Of a DNA stretch of 64,000 bases, positions 42,241-53,807 are shown piece after piece. The notes under the pieces are model-generated. The model had not been told where the DNA came from. It was given only the letters and a program-made list of their open reading frames with translations, and did no database searches. The position numbers were made by a program, and so were the translations under genes. The stretch covers positions 33,909-97,908 of the forward strand of contig JBAKBP010007645.1 of assembly GCA_037953745.1 (NCBI GenBank). The letters run 5' to 3'. This stretch comes from Lithodes maja (Eukaryota; Arthropoda; Malacostraca; Decapoda; Lithodidae). The stretch's first letter is position 1. Each line of letters starts with the position of its first letter.

Positions 42241-44353
42241 ACTTAAATCCAGAGAAGTGTGAAATATACAGGAAAGAGGTAGAAGAAGAATTACTACAAA
42301 GAAGCAACGATGTATCAGTGACAAACATCGAAGAATTGGAGAAAATCATGCAAGAGGCTTCGGCAAGACATCTGACCAAGACCTTCACTATAATGACTAC
42401 CGCTACCGGTACCAAAGATAAGCAACGCATGGAACCTGTGTGGATAACTCAAAGTATTAAAGATGGAATTAAGCAAAGAAAGGTCTTAAACAGGAAAGCC
42501 AGAAATGCCAGTACACCTGAGGAAAAGGACATTTTTTTTCAACCTGTAGGCTATAAGGCACAAAAACAACAAGTACATGCTGAAATTAGAACAGCGATAC
42601 AGAGAAATGAGGTAATTGTTACTAACAAGATCAAAGCGGACAAACATTCAAGTAAACAATTATTGAAGCAAGTCAACTATTTCTTAAGAGGACTTGATTC
42701 GTGTGACAAGTACATTAATATTACACTTTATGAAAATGATGAAGAAATTCCTGAAGAAGAAGTAAAGCAAAAATTAAATTACTTTTGGGTACAGATTTAT
42801 CAGAAATAGCCAACAAACATCGAGGAAGTTTGGAATCAGGAAGAAAAGGATAATTTTGTCAGAGAATTTGCAGATAATGAAAATGGAGTAATTAACTTGC
42901 AAATAGATGGCGAGCAGATGAATGTCCCCAGAGTTCTAATGGAACATTATGATTTAGCTATACCAATACCACAAAATGTAATCACGAATATGGAACATCC
43001 TCATATACAAAAAGAAGAGGCAATCAAAGCCTTAAATACAATAAAACACAAGAAAGCTACTGGACCTGATGACATGAAAGGAGAACTCTTCAAAGAAATG
43101 ACAAATAGCGAATTGTTTGTAGAAACCATTAGCTTATGTTTTATTTTTTTGTTAGAAAACACTGAAGTGCCAGAAGATTGGAAGAAATCAAAGACGATAA
43201 TGTTAGAGAAGAAGAAAAAGCCAACAGTATGTGATTTGCGACCAATAGCATTGCTTAATGCATCATATAAACTATTTATGTCAATAATGAAATCTAAAAC
43301 AGAACAACACATGCACATAAACCAGCAGGACAATGAGCTCCAAGCAGGTTTCACCAAAAGAAGGATCGAGGATAATTTGTTTCTGCTGGGATATTGCATA
43401 GAACAATCATTCAGAATGAAAACAAAACACTCATAGCAGTAGCTATTGATTTTCGGAAAGCCTTCGACAGTGTTAAAAGAGATTCGTTACTGGAATGCTT
43501 GACAAAATTCAGAGTACATCCTTGCATTATTGATGTCATTGGAGAAATCTACAAAGATGACAAAACAATAATATATTCAAACAGAGAAATGCAGACAGAA
43601 ATGGGAGTAACAAGTGGCATTAGACAAGGATGTAATGGATCAACCGCACTTTTCTTAATGGTCACGTATATAATACTCATCCACCTGAACAACTCTAATA
43701 TTGGATTTATAAATCATATGTGCTTCATACCTGCCCTTTTCTATGCGGATGACGGAATATTGCTTACGCAAAGTATAGATGAAGCACGTCAACTCCTCGG
43801 CATCCTCAGAGAAGCAGCAAGAGCATGTGGACTTGAAATAAATAAAGAGAAAAGCTTCACAATGATTTATAATTATCCAACAAATCTGGGCAAGCTGGAG
43901 GAAATAAAAGTGACAGATGAGATCAAATATCTAGGTATCAAAGTAACGAACAAAAGAAGATGTTTTGATAAATACAAAGAAGAGAAGATAAATGAAGCTA
44001 GAAAACTAAGAAATCTGACAGCTGCTGTGGTTTATAAAAGTTCAAACAGACTATTAATCGGTAAAACATACTGGAAACGGGTAGTTTTACCAAAAATACT
44101 ATACTGTAGTGAGATCCTACCGTACAATGCAAGTGACTTGAAAAAACTACAAAATGAAGAAAATAGAGCCTTCAGAATTATTCTAAAAGCTACCTCCTAC
44201 ACACCAATCAGCTTCCTTCAAGGAGAAATAGGTTCTTCAAGAATGACGACAAGAGACAAGAAAACAATATTACTCTATATATGGCACATATTAAATAAGT
44301 CAGACAATGAGCTTATGAAAAAATGCCTAGTGCACAGGTTAGAAAACAACAAG
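42241..44353 (+). pseudogene. LINE1b reverse transcriptase
   Basis: RT in three frames (42318-42809, 42897-43436, 43394-44353). Landmarks are KHKKATGPDDMKGELFKEM (near 43050), LRPIALLNASYKLFMS (near 43235), AVAIDFRKAFDSVKRDSLL (near 43437), GIRQGCNGSTALFLMVTY and the FYADDGILLTQS catalytic box (near 43740). The C-terminal SFLQGEIGSSRMTTRDKK leads to VHRLENNK at 44353. LINE2 is inserted there, and the frame resumes at 47676. The clade is not resolved. Confidence 0.87.
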
Positions 44354-44596
44354 ATTATTGGACCAACACTGTCACCTTAGAGAGTCGGATATGAACTTAT
44401 ATAGGTTGTGGGCATTTGATATGGAATCGCTGGAACTCCTGTTTCATTTGCTTGGCCTCTCTTACTGATTCCCTTTGTGCCTCACTTACACTGAGAGTAG
44501 TCCAGCATGCTCTCACAAACCCCTCCTCCTCCTATCTACTTCACTATACTTAACATGCACACCACACTTCCTCCTTCATAATTATTAAAAACAAAA

Positions 44597-45953
44597 ATGA
44601 TAAACACAGGCCCAGCCTTGGAGTCCCCAGGGGAGGGGGGGGGGGGGACCATAAATACCCCCACACATGCCCGACCTTCCTCTGACGACCCTTCTAAATA
44701 CTCTGGACCACGGCCTGTCACTCTTACTATCAACTTTTTCAATATTCGCAGCCTTTCCTCTAATTTTCACTCTATCGAACACCATCTCTCCTCCTCCAAA
44801 CCTGATCTTCTTTTCCTCACCGAAACTCGGGTGTCTGAAGCAACTGCCAGCAGCTCCTTCTCTGTATCCTCCTACTTTCTCTATCCTAGTTTCAAAGCCA
44901 GAGGCGGATGTTGCGTATACATGCTCAACAAACTCACTTGCTCTCGTGTTACCGATTTAGACTCCTCTGAATTCTCAACTTTATGGCTCAAACTATCCTG
45001 TCATTCTCATACTAAATATTTCTGTGCTGTCTATCTTTCCCCTAACTCTACCGACTTTCCCAAATTCTTCGACTATCTAAACTCTAAAGTGGAACACATT
45101 CTATCTATCTCTCCCTTCTCTGAAATCTCCATCTTAGGAGATTTCAACATTCACCACCGCCAATGGCTCTCCTCTCACTCTACTGACAAACCTGGTGAAC
45201 AAGCCTACGTCTTTTCTATCATAAATGACCTAGAGCAGCGGGTCCAGCAACCAACCCGTATCCCGGATCGCTTCGGAGATCGGCCCAACATTCTTGACTT
45301 ATTTCTGACTAACCCTTCTTCTTATACTGTCAATCTTTTCTCTCCTTTGGGCTCCTCCGACCATAAACTTATCTGTCACCTGTCCTATCTCTTCAGTACA
45401 GCCATCCGATCCTCCCAGCCGGCGGCACTTGTGGCACTTTGGCACTGCCGACTGGGAGGCTCTCTGGCAGTACTTCTTTGGTTTCCCATGGAATGACTTC
45501 TGCTTCCGTGGCTGAGGACCCTCGGAGAGTGCTGAACGCATTACCGAGGTAATCCTCTCGGGCATGGAAGCATACATTCCATTTTCTTTCTCTCAGTCTA
45601 ATGCAAAAAAATCTTGGTTTACTTACGCTTGTTCTACTGCTGTCCACAACAAGGAGGAAGCATTCAAATGGTACCGACGTCTTAAAACTCAAGAATCTCA
45701 TTCTTCCTATGTTTCTGCCCGGAATCAAGCCAAATCTGTTCTTTGACTTGCCAAGCACTCTTTCATCAATAATAAATGCACTGAACTATCCAACTCTAGC
45801 TCTTCCCAAGCTTTCTGGCATCTAGCCAAAAACCTCTCCAACAACTTTTCTTCCTCGTCTATCCCTCCCCTTTTCCACTCAGATGGCACAACCATCACTT
45901 TTTCCTCTGACAAAGCTGAACTCTTTACTCAAACTTTTGCCAGAAACTCTACC
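44597..45953 (+). pseudogene. LINE2 endonuclease and linker
   Basis: The frame 44597-45496 carries an APE-type endonuclease: INFFNIRSLSSNFHSIEHHL, LLFLTETRVSEA (near 44810), EISILGDFNIHHRQWL (near 45125), NILDLFLTNPSSY and SDHKLICHL (near 45355). Near 45400 the frame shifts; the linker to RT continues as ESAERITEVILSG, SWFTYACSTAVHNKEEA and AFWHLAKNLS with in-frame stops near 45505 and 45742. RT itself is intact, so defects cluster here. Confidence 0.85.
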
Positions 45954-47564
45954 TTGGATGATTCCGGTGCTATTCTTCCCTCTCCACCCCCCTCTCTCCT
46001 ACGTATGCCTAATATCCTAATCTCTTCTAAAGATATAGTTTCTACCCTCTCTGGGCTTAATACTAAGAAGGCGTATGGTCCGGACGGTGTTCCTCCTGTT
46101 GTACTTAAAAACTGTGCTTCCGTGCTGACCCCCTGCCTAGGCAAACTCTTTCGTCTCTGTCTCTCCTCTAACGTCTTTCCTTCTTGCTGGAGGTTTGCTC
46201 TCATTCAACCTGTCCCAAAGAAGGTTGACCGCTCTCAACCCTCCAACTATCGTCCAATTGCTCTCATCTCTTGTATTTCTAAAGTTTTTGAAACTATTCT
46301 TGCTTCCAAATTTCTTAAGCATTTCTCTTCTCATAATCTGCTCTCAGATCGCCAGTATGGCTTCTTTAAGGGTTGCTCTACTGGTGATCTTCTTTCATAT
46401 CTTACTAACTCTTGGTCATCCAACTTTCGGGACTTCGGTGAGACTTTTTCTGTTGCACTAGACATATCGAAGGCCTTCGATAGAGTCTGGCACAAATCTT
46501 TAATTTCCAAACTGCCCTCCTTCGGTTTCTGTCCCTCCATCTGTGCCTTTGTCTCTAATTTCCTTTCCGGCCATTCCATAGCTGCGGTTGTGGACGGCCA
46601 TCGCTCATTTCCTCATCCTATCAACTCCGGTGTTTCTCAGGGTTCTGTCTTATCTCCTATTCTCTTTCTAATTTTCATAAACGATCTTCTCAACTGTACA
46701 TCCAGTCCCATCCATTCATATGCAGATGACTCTACTTTACACCACTCAATTAGTTTTCCAGAACGCCCCAGCCAGCAGTCCCTCAAAAGTAAACGTAATG
46801 AAGCCATAAAATGTTTATCTTCTGATCTAGCTACTATTTCCAATTGGGGTAGAGAAAACCTTGTTGCATTTATTGCTTCCAAAACTCAATTCATCCATCT
46901 TACTACCCGTCAGGAACCTCCAGAGGACTATCCCTTATTCTTCAACAATACAAAAATCAACCCTTCATCTTCCCTCAATTTTCTCGGTGTCTCTTTTTCT
47001 TCTGCTCTCACTTGGAAAGACCATATAACCAGTCTCGCTAAGGCAGCCTCCCAGAAGCTGGGTGTGCTCAACCGCCTCAAGGGGTTCTTTACCCCTGCGC
47101 AGCTTCTTGTTCTGTACAGGGGCACAGTGCGTCCTTGTATTGAGTATTGTTCACATGTGTGGGGAGGATCCTCTCACACCGCACTCCTAGATAAAGTAGA
47201 AAGGAAAGCCTTTTGTATCATTAACTCCCGTCCGCTCACCAACTCTCTCCAATCTCTCTCTCTTCGCCGCAATGTTGCATCTCTCTCTCTATTCTATCGC
47301 TACTACAATAATCAGTGTTCCTCGGAGCTTTTCCAGTGTATACCACCTCCTCTAGGTAGGGTACGTAGTACACACCTTGCAACACAATCCCACCCCTTCT
47401 CTGTGCAACTCTCCAACCCAAGAGTGAAATGCTATTCTCAGACTTTCTTCTATTCAACTGCTGAGCTCTGGAACTCTCTCCCAGAATCAGTCTTTCCCTC
47501 TTCCTATGACTTAAATTGCTTCAAACTCTGTGTGTCCAGGCATTTTAGCTCGAACGCCCATTGA
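45954..47564 (+). CDS. LINE2 reverse transcriptase
   Basis: An uninterrupted 536-residue frame covering RT and C-terminal domain. Motifs in order: KKAYGPDGVPPVVLKNC (residues ~38-54), FALIQPVPKKVDRSQPSNY, RQYGFFKGCSTGDLLSYL, SVALDISKAFDRVWHKSL with the first Asp, SGVSQGSVLSPILFLIFIND, and HSYADDSTLHHS with the catalytic Asp pair (residues ~260). FLGVSFSSALTWKDHI follows, and the C-terminal AELWNSLPESVFPSS and FKLCVSRHF close the frame, a Jockey/CR1-type ending. The true start is upstream because the frame continues a fused endonuclease-RT. An intact RT points to a recent insertion. Confidence 0.9.
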   Translation: MDDSGAILPSPPPSLLRMPNILISSKDIVSTLSGLNTKKAYGPDGVPPVVLKNCASVLTPCLGKLFRLCLSSNVFPSCWRFALIQPVPKKVDRSQPSNYRPIALISCISKVFETILASKFLKHFSSHNLLSDRQYGFFKGCSTGDLLSYLTNSWSSNFRDFGETFSVALDISKAFDRVWHKSLISKLPSFGFCPSICAFVSNFLSGHSIAAVVDGHRSFPHPINSGVSQGSVLSPILFLIFINDLLNCTSSPIHSYADDSTLHHSISFPERPSQQSLKSKRNEAIKCLSSDLATISNWGRENLVAFIASKTQFIHLTTRQEPPEDYPLFFNNTKINPSSSLNFLGVSFSSALTWKDHITSLAKAASQKLGVLNRLKGFFTPAQLLVLYRGTVRPCIEYCSHVWGGSSHTALLDKVERKAFCIINSRPLTNSLQSLSLRRNVASLSLFYRYYNNQCSSELFQCIPPPLGRVRSTHLATQSHPFSVQLSNPRVKCYSQTFFYSTAELWNSLPESVFPSSYDLNCFKLCVSRHFSSNAH

Positions 47565-47675
47565 TTTCGGCCCTGTCACTCTTTTAAATCTGGGGGAGGC
47601 ACTCGTTGCAGGCAGTTATACCTTTTGCCTCCCTCATTCACATATAAAAAAATAAAATAAAATAAAAAAAACAAG

Positions 47676-48172
47676 AGCAGACAACAAATAATAGACATAA
47701 CCAAGAGTGAAGACATCCGATTATGGAGAGCTAATTTGAGTCAAAAGGAGTCACTGGCACTGTATAGATCTTACAAAACAGAAATCAGAGAGTTTGAACA
47801 TTTTGTAAATTATGAAGCTACAACGGTTTTAATATATGGTGTAGAAATAACACATTGAAATTAAAAGACAGGAACCGGTTTATACAAGAGGACACCTGTT
47901 GTGCACTTTGTACAAAACAAGAGTCTGAAACTTTGACACATTTCATCATCGAATGCGACGTTTACTCACAAATACGGAATCAGCTGGACACTTTCAGTGA
48001 TAACACACTAACAAAGAAGAAAAAATTGCAAGCATACTGTAGTTTTGATTTTCTTATCTCTAATATACTACTAGAGTGGGGGATAAATCGACAGTCATTT
48101 AGAAGTTTGTATACTTTATTTAACAAACTTGCTACTACACTAATAACGGTTTCTCTGTTCGGGCCGAGATGA
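47676..48172 (+). pseudogene. LINE1b C-terminal end
   Basis: After LINE2 the LINE1b frame resumes: DITKSEDIRLWRANLSQKES and TEIREFEHFVNYE, with a break near 47840, then LKLKDRNRFIQEDTCC, a C2HC-like finger CALCTKQESETLTHFIIEC, and a stop after FGPR at 48172. The same layout is seen in LINE1a (22730-23046). I see no poly-A or microsatellite tail here. Confidence 0.83.
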
Positions 48173-48527
48173 GTTCAAGACACGGATTGAATATTACGTC
48201 GACCCAACATAGGTTGTACTTTGGAATCCGAGAACTCCCGTTACTCCCTATTTGGATTCCCGATATTCAGGTATTGACTAAGTCGGCTTCGATCCAAAGG
48301 CACGTTATTAGTTTCTACAGTAATATGGTTTTTACCGAGCCCTGCTGTGTCTACTCTAGAGACCAGGGCATTAATGAATCATACCTTTACTCACTTATCT
48401 AAACAAGGGTTATATTTCTAAACTAAACTTCGAAATGATATACTTTTACCGGGCCTACTATGTCTACTCCAGAGACCAAGGCGTTACTACATATGACCTT
48501 TCAATTAATATATCCTCTTAACCATAT
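48173..48527. other. Unassigned; imperfect tandem block
   Basis: No supported gene. A ~60-bp motif (TTTACCGAGCCCTGCTGTGTCTAC ... GAGACCAGGGC) at about 48329-48372 recurs in altered form at 48446-48485 (TTACCGGGCCTACTATGTC), an old tandem duplication. Confidence 0.5.
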
Positions 48528-48529
48528 AC

Positions 48530-48758
48530 GAGGCCCTGGGAGGCAGAACCAGATAAGTGCCAAATATAGAAAACGGAATTAACTGCGATTCCTAGCAAAA
48601 ATGGGGCAAAAATGGCGCTTATCTGGTTCTGCCTCCCAGGGCCTCACACACCCTTGGGAGGCAGAACCAGATAAGCGCCACCCCGGCCCCATTGTTGCTA
48701 GGAATCGCAGTTAATTCCGTTTTTTTATTTTTCGTTTATCTGGTTCTGCCTCCCAGGG
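48530..48758. repeat. Two palindromic mini-elements in inverted order
   Basis: The first (48530-48645) has near-perfect ~33-bp inverted ends, GAGGCCCTGGGAGGCAGAAC and onward through CAGATAAG. The second (48651-48758) has the same ends, starting CTTGGGAGGCAGAACCAGAT. Their centres are inverted relative to each other: ACGGAATTAACTGCGATTCC at about 48574 matches the reverse complement near 48700. The whole block is thus palindromic on two scales. It looks like two small MITEs, one inverted, or a fold-back element. No target duplication was resolved. Confidence 0.8.
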
Positions 48759-48765
48759 CTACTTT

Positions 48766-49636
48766 TTACAATTTTACCTCAATTGCCCTTCTGAATACTC
48801 TTTGATTATATAATGTCCTTGTTACTTCATACAATACATTTCTTCTAAATTACAAGGGCGTTGTTACAAGTTACCTCTAAATACTCTTGGATTATATATA
48901 CACGTAATCCTATTACAAAACAATTTATCTCCACATCTATCACCTGGTCAATAATAATTCTTAACCTAATGTAAGTAGCACCTCAATAACTCTACACGGA
49001 CAAGGTTCTCCACTTTTATCCCTTTACATAGATTCTTATGATTACAATATTATCCTGGACTTAACACCCGTAACGCTTAACACAGATCGAATATTCCTTT
49101 AACTATGATAACAAATAATGTTTCCTTTATAACCGAAGATTTCGCTGATCATACGGACTAGTGTCCTTCCTACCTATGTCTCAAACTAAAGCTAGTCTAA
49201 AGGCAACTATTATCTATTCCCCTGAGTCTTATAGTTGCCTGTCTATCCTCAAGAATTATTCCCTTTTACTTTACTATTAATATCTAGGTGCTGTCCTAGC
49301 ACATCCTATACTAGCTATAACTAATCGGCATGGAGCCTTTTCTAACATGAATAACTATTTCCCTCTTAACACATCATCATTTTATTTATCAACAAAAGTC
49401 TAGTATCTTTTCTCTTTAGTTGTCCTATAAGAACACATCAATTATTAAGGAACCACTGGGTTAGTCATGCATTTTCTCTCTTTCTTTAAGTCTGGTTCGG
49501 GCCCAATATGGGTCCTTTAAAATTATATATTTATGGTATACTGCTAGTTGTGTACTGGAACAATTGCACCACCTTTTTTGCTGGCCAATAGCTCTTCTGG
49601 AAATTCTCGCTCCCATCTACTATCTGCCGTCCCTCT
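48766..49636. other. AT-rich stretch without recognised gene
   Basis: No coding frame or RNA gene is supported. It contains a weak repeat (TCTAAATACTCTTGGATTATATA near 48875 resembling CTGAATACTCTTTGATTATATA near 48792). It could be part of the Gypsy-2 LTR, since it lies across MITE B from the Gypsy-2 pol end, but I found no matching second copy. Confidence 0.4.
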
Positions 49637-50915
49637 TTAACCTGTTAACCTGGGAACTGCGGGAAGACTCTTTAGAGTTCGGCCGGCGGACTGCGGGAAG
49701 ACTCTCTGGAGTAAGTAAAACTAAAAATCAACTTTTTACATCGAAAAAAAATTTTTTTTTTATTTTTTATTTTTTTTATTTTTTTTTTTTTTTTGGCCCC
49801 TGGGCCATGCAAAATCTCAGTCCTCTACCTCCCCTCCTTCCCCACTTTCCTCCTATTCCTCAGTTATCACCTATTTTCCCTATTATTCCCTTATTCCGAG
49901 GTATATTTTCGTGCTAACATTAGCGAGTTGCAAGCAGGGTGTTGTCATCACTGATGGCCATCGAGTGCAAGAGAGAGAGAGAGAGTATCGATCGACTGTG
50001 TCTCAGTGGCCTTGGGGGAAATTGGCGGGAAAGGAGTTTGCCTCACCCATAGATTATACAACTCGCGGGCTATATCTCCGATTTTGACCATCCAAACGCT
50101 GTTTTCACTCGTTTTATTGTTGTTTCAGGTTAATACCTTTATAATCAACCCATAATAGGCGCATATGGATAATTATTAATGCTATTAATGGTACAATGAA
50201 TATTTTAGTGACGAAAAACCTCAAATACGTCAGCACAGGGGGACGTTTTCATTTACCCCCGTGCGCACTTCAGAGGTTAAGCGCTAAATAGCCCTAGGAG
50301 CTAGGGTAGTTATTTGTGTATTTCTAGCCTTGGATTCTGACAGAATTCGTTATATTTACAATATAGACCATTATTTGTTTTCGGTATGCTTTTATTTTAC
50401 ATATATGATGTATATATGAACCTTCAAGAGTGCTAAAATAAGTGGGAAAAGCATTTGGGTGGTGAAAAACTAAGATATTGGCCACCCGGTCGTAATGTCA
50501 GGCGAGAGAGCTACAGTCAACCCTCCTCTCTCGCTGTCTGTGAGGTAACTGAGGGGAGCGGGGCGGTGTGGGCTGGTGTCTGTGTGGTACATATCGATCT
50601 TTTCTGCAACCCACTTGTGCTACATTATCGCGGGAGAGAAAAATAACCGATAAATGATGATAATAAGAGGGAAAATAGGTGATAATTGAGGAGGGGAGGG
50701 AGGGGGGAATAAGGTGGGGAAGGAGGGGAGGGGGGTGGGTGAGATTTACATGGATGAGTACTGGAGGGGAATTATCTCACCTAGAGACAAATTTTTTTTT
50801 TTTTGATAGGCCCTTTTTTTTTTTGGAAAGCTTTTTTTATGGTCCTGCTTCCGTGAGGCCTATCGCGTTCCCTATAGGAAGCCTTCCGTGAGGCCTATCG
50901 CGCTTGCCGGGTTAA
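49637..50915. mobile_element. piggyBac-like MITE B, interrupted by MITE A
   Basis: Outer TTAAs are at 49637-49640 and 50912-50915. The left terminal repeat reads TTAACCTG, then a whole MITE A (49645-50280), then GCGCTAAATAG. The other copy (59832-60484) has the unbroken TTAACCTGACAAGCGCTAAAT. The right end read inward is TTAACCCGGCAAGCGCGATAGGCC. The body shares GGGAAAATAGGTGATAA and G-rich tracts with MITE A in reverse orientation, so A and B are related. It has no transposase. Confidence 0.87.
49645..50280 (+). mobile_element. piggyBac-like MITE A, fourth copy, inside MITE B
   Basis: TTAA-bounded copy of 15755-16370 with the same ends (TTAACCTGGGAACTGCGGG; GCACTTCAGAGGTTAA). Its T/A-rich run is longer here (about 49750-49795). 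The target TTAA lies in the terminal repeat of B, where the sister copy reads GACAAG; a small change there created the site. Confidence 0.88.
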
Positions 50916-50983
50916 TCGCTTGGCTGTAAGTATGCAAACCAGCGATGTGACGACAGGCGGCCGGATACTGAAGGTGTATCCGC

Positions 50984-52800
50984 CTAGTAGGTGAGAGCGA
51001 TGCTAGGCCTGAGGTGGTCTTTACTGGAACATTTGATGAGGGCTGGGTGGCTGGAATAAGTAGTTCCGAGTTCCCTTTGGTGCCCAAGCGAGGGAGAGGA
51101 AGTGGGTTGCAAGATGCAAACCCAGTGGGTTCCGAGAGGTGAATGGCCGCTGCAGCGTCCCCCACCTCCTTAATATAGTAACGCCTCCCGCTCTCCGGTG
51201 TTGTGATTGGCTGAGCCGGCCGTTCGGCCCCCCGCGCGTCTTGAATTCGCTGAGGCTTCGCCTCCACTCTTTTCTCTTCATAATATGTTCCTGGAAGCTG
51301 GTTGCAAACGTCTTTTAGTGGCTTATGGGAGTATAGGGGACCCCAATGGAAATACGCCTAACGGCCTTATTGGGCTATCCTTAGTTGGAATTATGCAAGG
51401 CTGGTACATGTCATATTTGTAACAAACTATGTGGTACCAACTCTGTAAATTGCTGACTGAATAAATATTATTACTATTATTATTATTAGGGCTGGCAATG
51501 ATATACTAGACCCATTGCAACCAGGGGAAACAGCCGGTGAAGAGAGCGAGAGCGAGTTTAAAGGTGTGGCGGTACATGTAGCCGGGCGCTCCGAAAATGG
51601 AGGCTTCTGATTGGTCGGCCGGGAAGGCGTGGCATGTTTATGACGTGAGCCCAAAGTGTCAAACTCAGCTGATGAAGAGATAAGGTAAAAGGGGGCGCGC
51701 TGATTGGTGGATGGCCTTTTTACTTTATCACTCCCTGCGAAATTAAGGCGAGCTCCTGATCGCCGTAATACCGTTCCTCTGAAATCCTGGCCATCACTCT
51801 GCCAATCTACCAGTCCACTATGTTCACAAATGCATCTGTGTAACTGGAGGGCTGGATTTTGATTTCCAACTGCAGTTTTAGCCAATAGGACTTCCCCGGG
51901 TTGACTGAGGAGTTGCTTGAATGCTCGGGTAGTATTTACTCTCTGTCCTTTCTCACCGACCAGGGCTATTAGTCGGCGGAGCCGGTACTGTGGGTCAGAG
52001 GGGAGAGGCATGGTGCCTTTCGACTGACAGGCACGCACCTCGGGGATCCTATTTATACCCTCATCCGGATACCTGATTGGTGGAGGGCTAATTCTACCAC
52101 TGCGGGTAATGGTTTCTGCGGGGCCCATGGGCTTAGATGCTTTGGCTGGACTTTTACCCGGAAAGTTAGTCATACGATTTTCCTTTGATTCATTGATTTT
52201 AATTGAGGGAGAGCCTAGTGAGTTTTTATCTTCAAGAAATACGTCTGTCTCTTTTCCCTCGGTTTGGAAACACTCTTCCTCACTACTTAGAGTCTTGTTG
52301 AAATCTCTCGGGAGATCTGAAACTTCGCTGTCGGGGACCGTAGACTTTTCATCATCGGTATGTTCACAGTAATCTCTTTCCCCACTTGTCGTAGTCTCTT
52401 TGTCTCCCCCATTCCCCTCTTGCCCGAGCTCAGGGAAACTCTCGTTTGGCTTGCGACTAACAGACCACCAGAACGGAGAGTCCTCGGTATAATTCCTTCT
52501 CAGATTAGAATCTTCAGCATTAGGTCGAGCCGAGGAAGTACTAGGATCACCAGCCCCAAATCCTATCTCTTCCTCACTTTCTTCCTCAATACTCCATTCG
52601 CTCAGACCTGGCGGTAAAATACCTTCGTACCGTTTGGTATGACGGATATGGGTAGTCGACACAATACCTCCATGATGCAAGTACAACACCTGATATGGCC
52701 CGTTTACCTCAACAACCTTGAAGGGACCCTCGTACTTCTCTTCCAGCTTACCAGCTCGGGTGGGATCATGTCTCTTCACCAGAATATATTCCCCCGGTAA
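50984..52800 (-). pseudogene. Gypsy-2 integrase C-terminal tail
   Basis: Begins KRHDPTRAGKLEEKYEGPFK and VVEVNGPYQVLYLHHGG, the SH3-like end of integrase, followed by a long acidic, Ser/Pro-rich tail (EEESEEEIGFG, DDEKSTVPDSEVSDLPRD, ITRSGRISPPPIRYPDEG). A retroposon (51047-51487) interrupts it. Across the AGGGCTGG duplication the frame continues ...SISLPAL|IKCSSKDH... to TAG at 50984-50986. The RSGRISPPPIRYPD motif is the usual basic end of Gypsy pol; what follows is unexplained. Confidence 0.72.
51047..51487 (+). repeat. Retroposon with (TTA)n tail in the Gypsy-2 tail
   Basis: Flanked by AGGGCTGG (51039-51046 and 51488-51495). On the plus strand it ends AATAAATATTATTAC plus (TTA)n, and removing it keeps the Gypsy-2 frame open. 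The body holds CCAAT-like boxes (GTGATTGGCTGAGCC near 51201) and a GC-rich block. Tail type matches LINE5 (62056), so it may be a short 3' end of a related LINE or a SINE. No domain is recognised. Confidence 0.65.
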
Positions 52801-52832
52801 TATGGATTATTTAGAGTAAGTTTCTTGGGCTG

Positions 52833-53620
52833 TTACTGTGTAATACGGTCATGGACTTGCTGCCGTCGCTCCCCTTGTTCCCTCAAATAATGTTCTGCTT
52901 GGGAATATTTGGTGGAATGAATGGGGTAGGGTAGTAATCGTTCTTGAGGCAGTTTCGGCGTGATTCCAAAAATAATCTCATAGGGAGAATACCCAGTAGT
53001 TCGACAAACAGTGGTGTTTATCCCCCAGATAATCTCTGGCAGAAGTTCCGGCCAACCTCGGACCACTTCTTCCCCTTGTGAGCTCAGACTAGCCCGTATA
53101 CAATTCGCTAACACCCTATGGTTTCTTTCACAGACCGCATTCCCCTGGGAATAATACGGGGAGGTGTGTTGGATCTGGTAACCCAAGGTATCTCCCAAGT
53201 GTTGCCAGATTTCGTTATTAAATTCTTTTCCTGTATCACTCAAAATGCAGCCAGGGGCGCCATATACAAAAATGACCTTCTCCAAGATGACCCTAGCCAC
53301 AGTCTCAGCTTTCTTGTCCGGAATGGCACAAGCAACCGTATATTTGGAAAAGACGTCGACACAGGTTAGAATATACCTTTTGTTCGTCTGTCTGGGTAGA
53401 GGTCCCATAATGTCCACAGATAACTTTTCCCACGGTTTACCGGCCGTAATGTGTCCGGGCGACTGCTTAGGTCCCCGTCCATCTTTGCCCCTTTGACATC
53501 CCAAACAATTTTGGATGACTTCTTTAACAATTTTGTCGGCTCTCGAGGTCCAGTATCTTTCGTTAAATTGCTTCAAAACTCTAGACTGACCTAAATGAGC
53601 CCCCCTTCCCTCTTGTCAGT
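52833..53620 (-). pseudogene. Gypsy-2 integrase
   Basis: HHCC finger end (VIQNCLGCQRGKDG, near 53505), core Asp of LSVDIMGPLPRQTNKRY (near 53425), Asp of CILSDTGKEFNNEIW (near 53240) and Glu of YSQGNAVCERNHRVL (near 53140), then YSPYEIIFGITPKLPQER. All three catalytic acids are present. The frame breaks at ~52800 before the tail and at ~53620 before the finger start, where 53621-53807 joins to RNase H in shifted frames. Confidence 0.85.
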
Positions 53621-53807
53621 GGAGAATTTGGATCATGTGTTTAGCCTCCAGATAATCTAATACTACCCGGTCTTTAGAATCCCTCCAGGCTCCCTCCGAA
53701 AATTTTAGTTTGTCGCCATACATAGGGTCCTTCTGTTCTTTGTTAGGTTGAGTGTGTTGGACGGGCGCTACCGGTAGTCGAGATAGGCCATCGGCGTTAG
53801 TGTGTAA

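Larger units (their letters stand above)
44354..47669 (+). mobile_element. LINE2: near full-length Jockey/CR1-like LINE
   Basis: Inserted in LINE1b with AACAAG on both sides (44348-44353 and 47670-47675). Removal restores the LINE1b frame (ENNK|SRQQ). It has ~240 bases of leader, an endonuclease, a long intact RT frame, ~90 bases of 3' UTR and an (AAAAT)n tail (47645-47669). Pyrimidine-rich codon use (many TCT, CTC) sets it apart from the A-rich LINE1b around it. No separate ORF1 is seen, so the 5' end may be truncated. Confidence 0.88.

Noticed and set aside
51180..52090. CCAAT-like boxes (TGATTGGTGG and similar) as a host promoter
   Set aside because: Two lie within Gypsy-2 coding sequence and one within a retroposon; no TATA/initiator or host exon follows.
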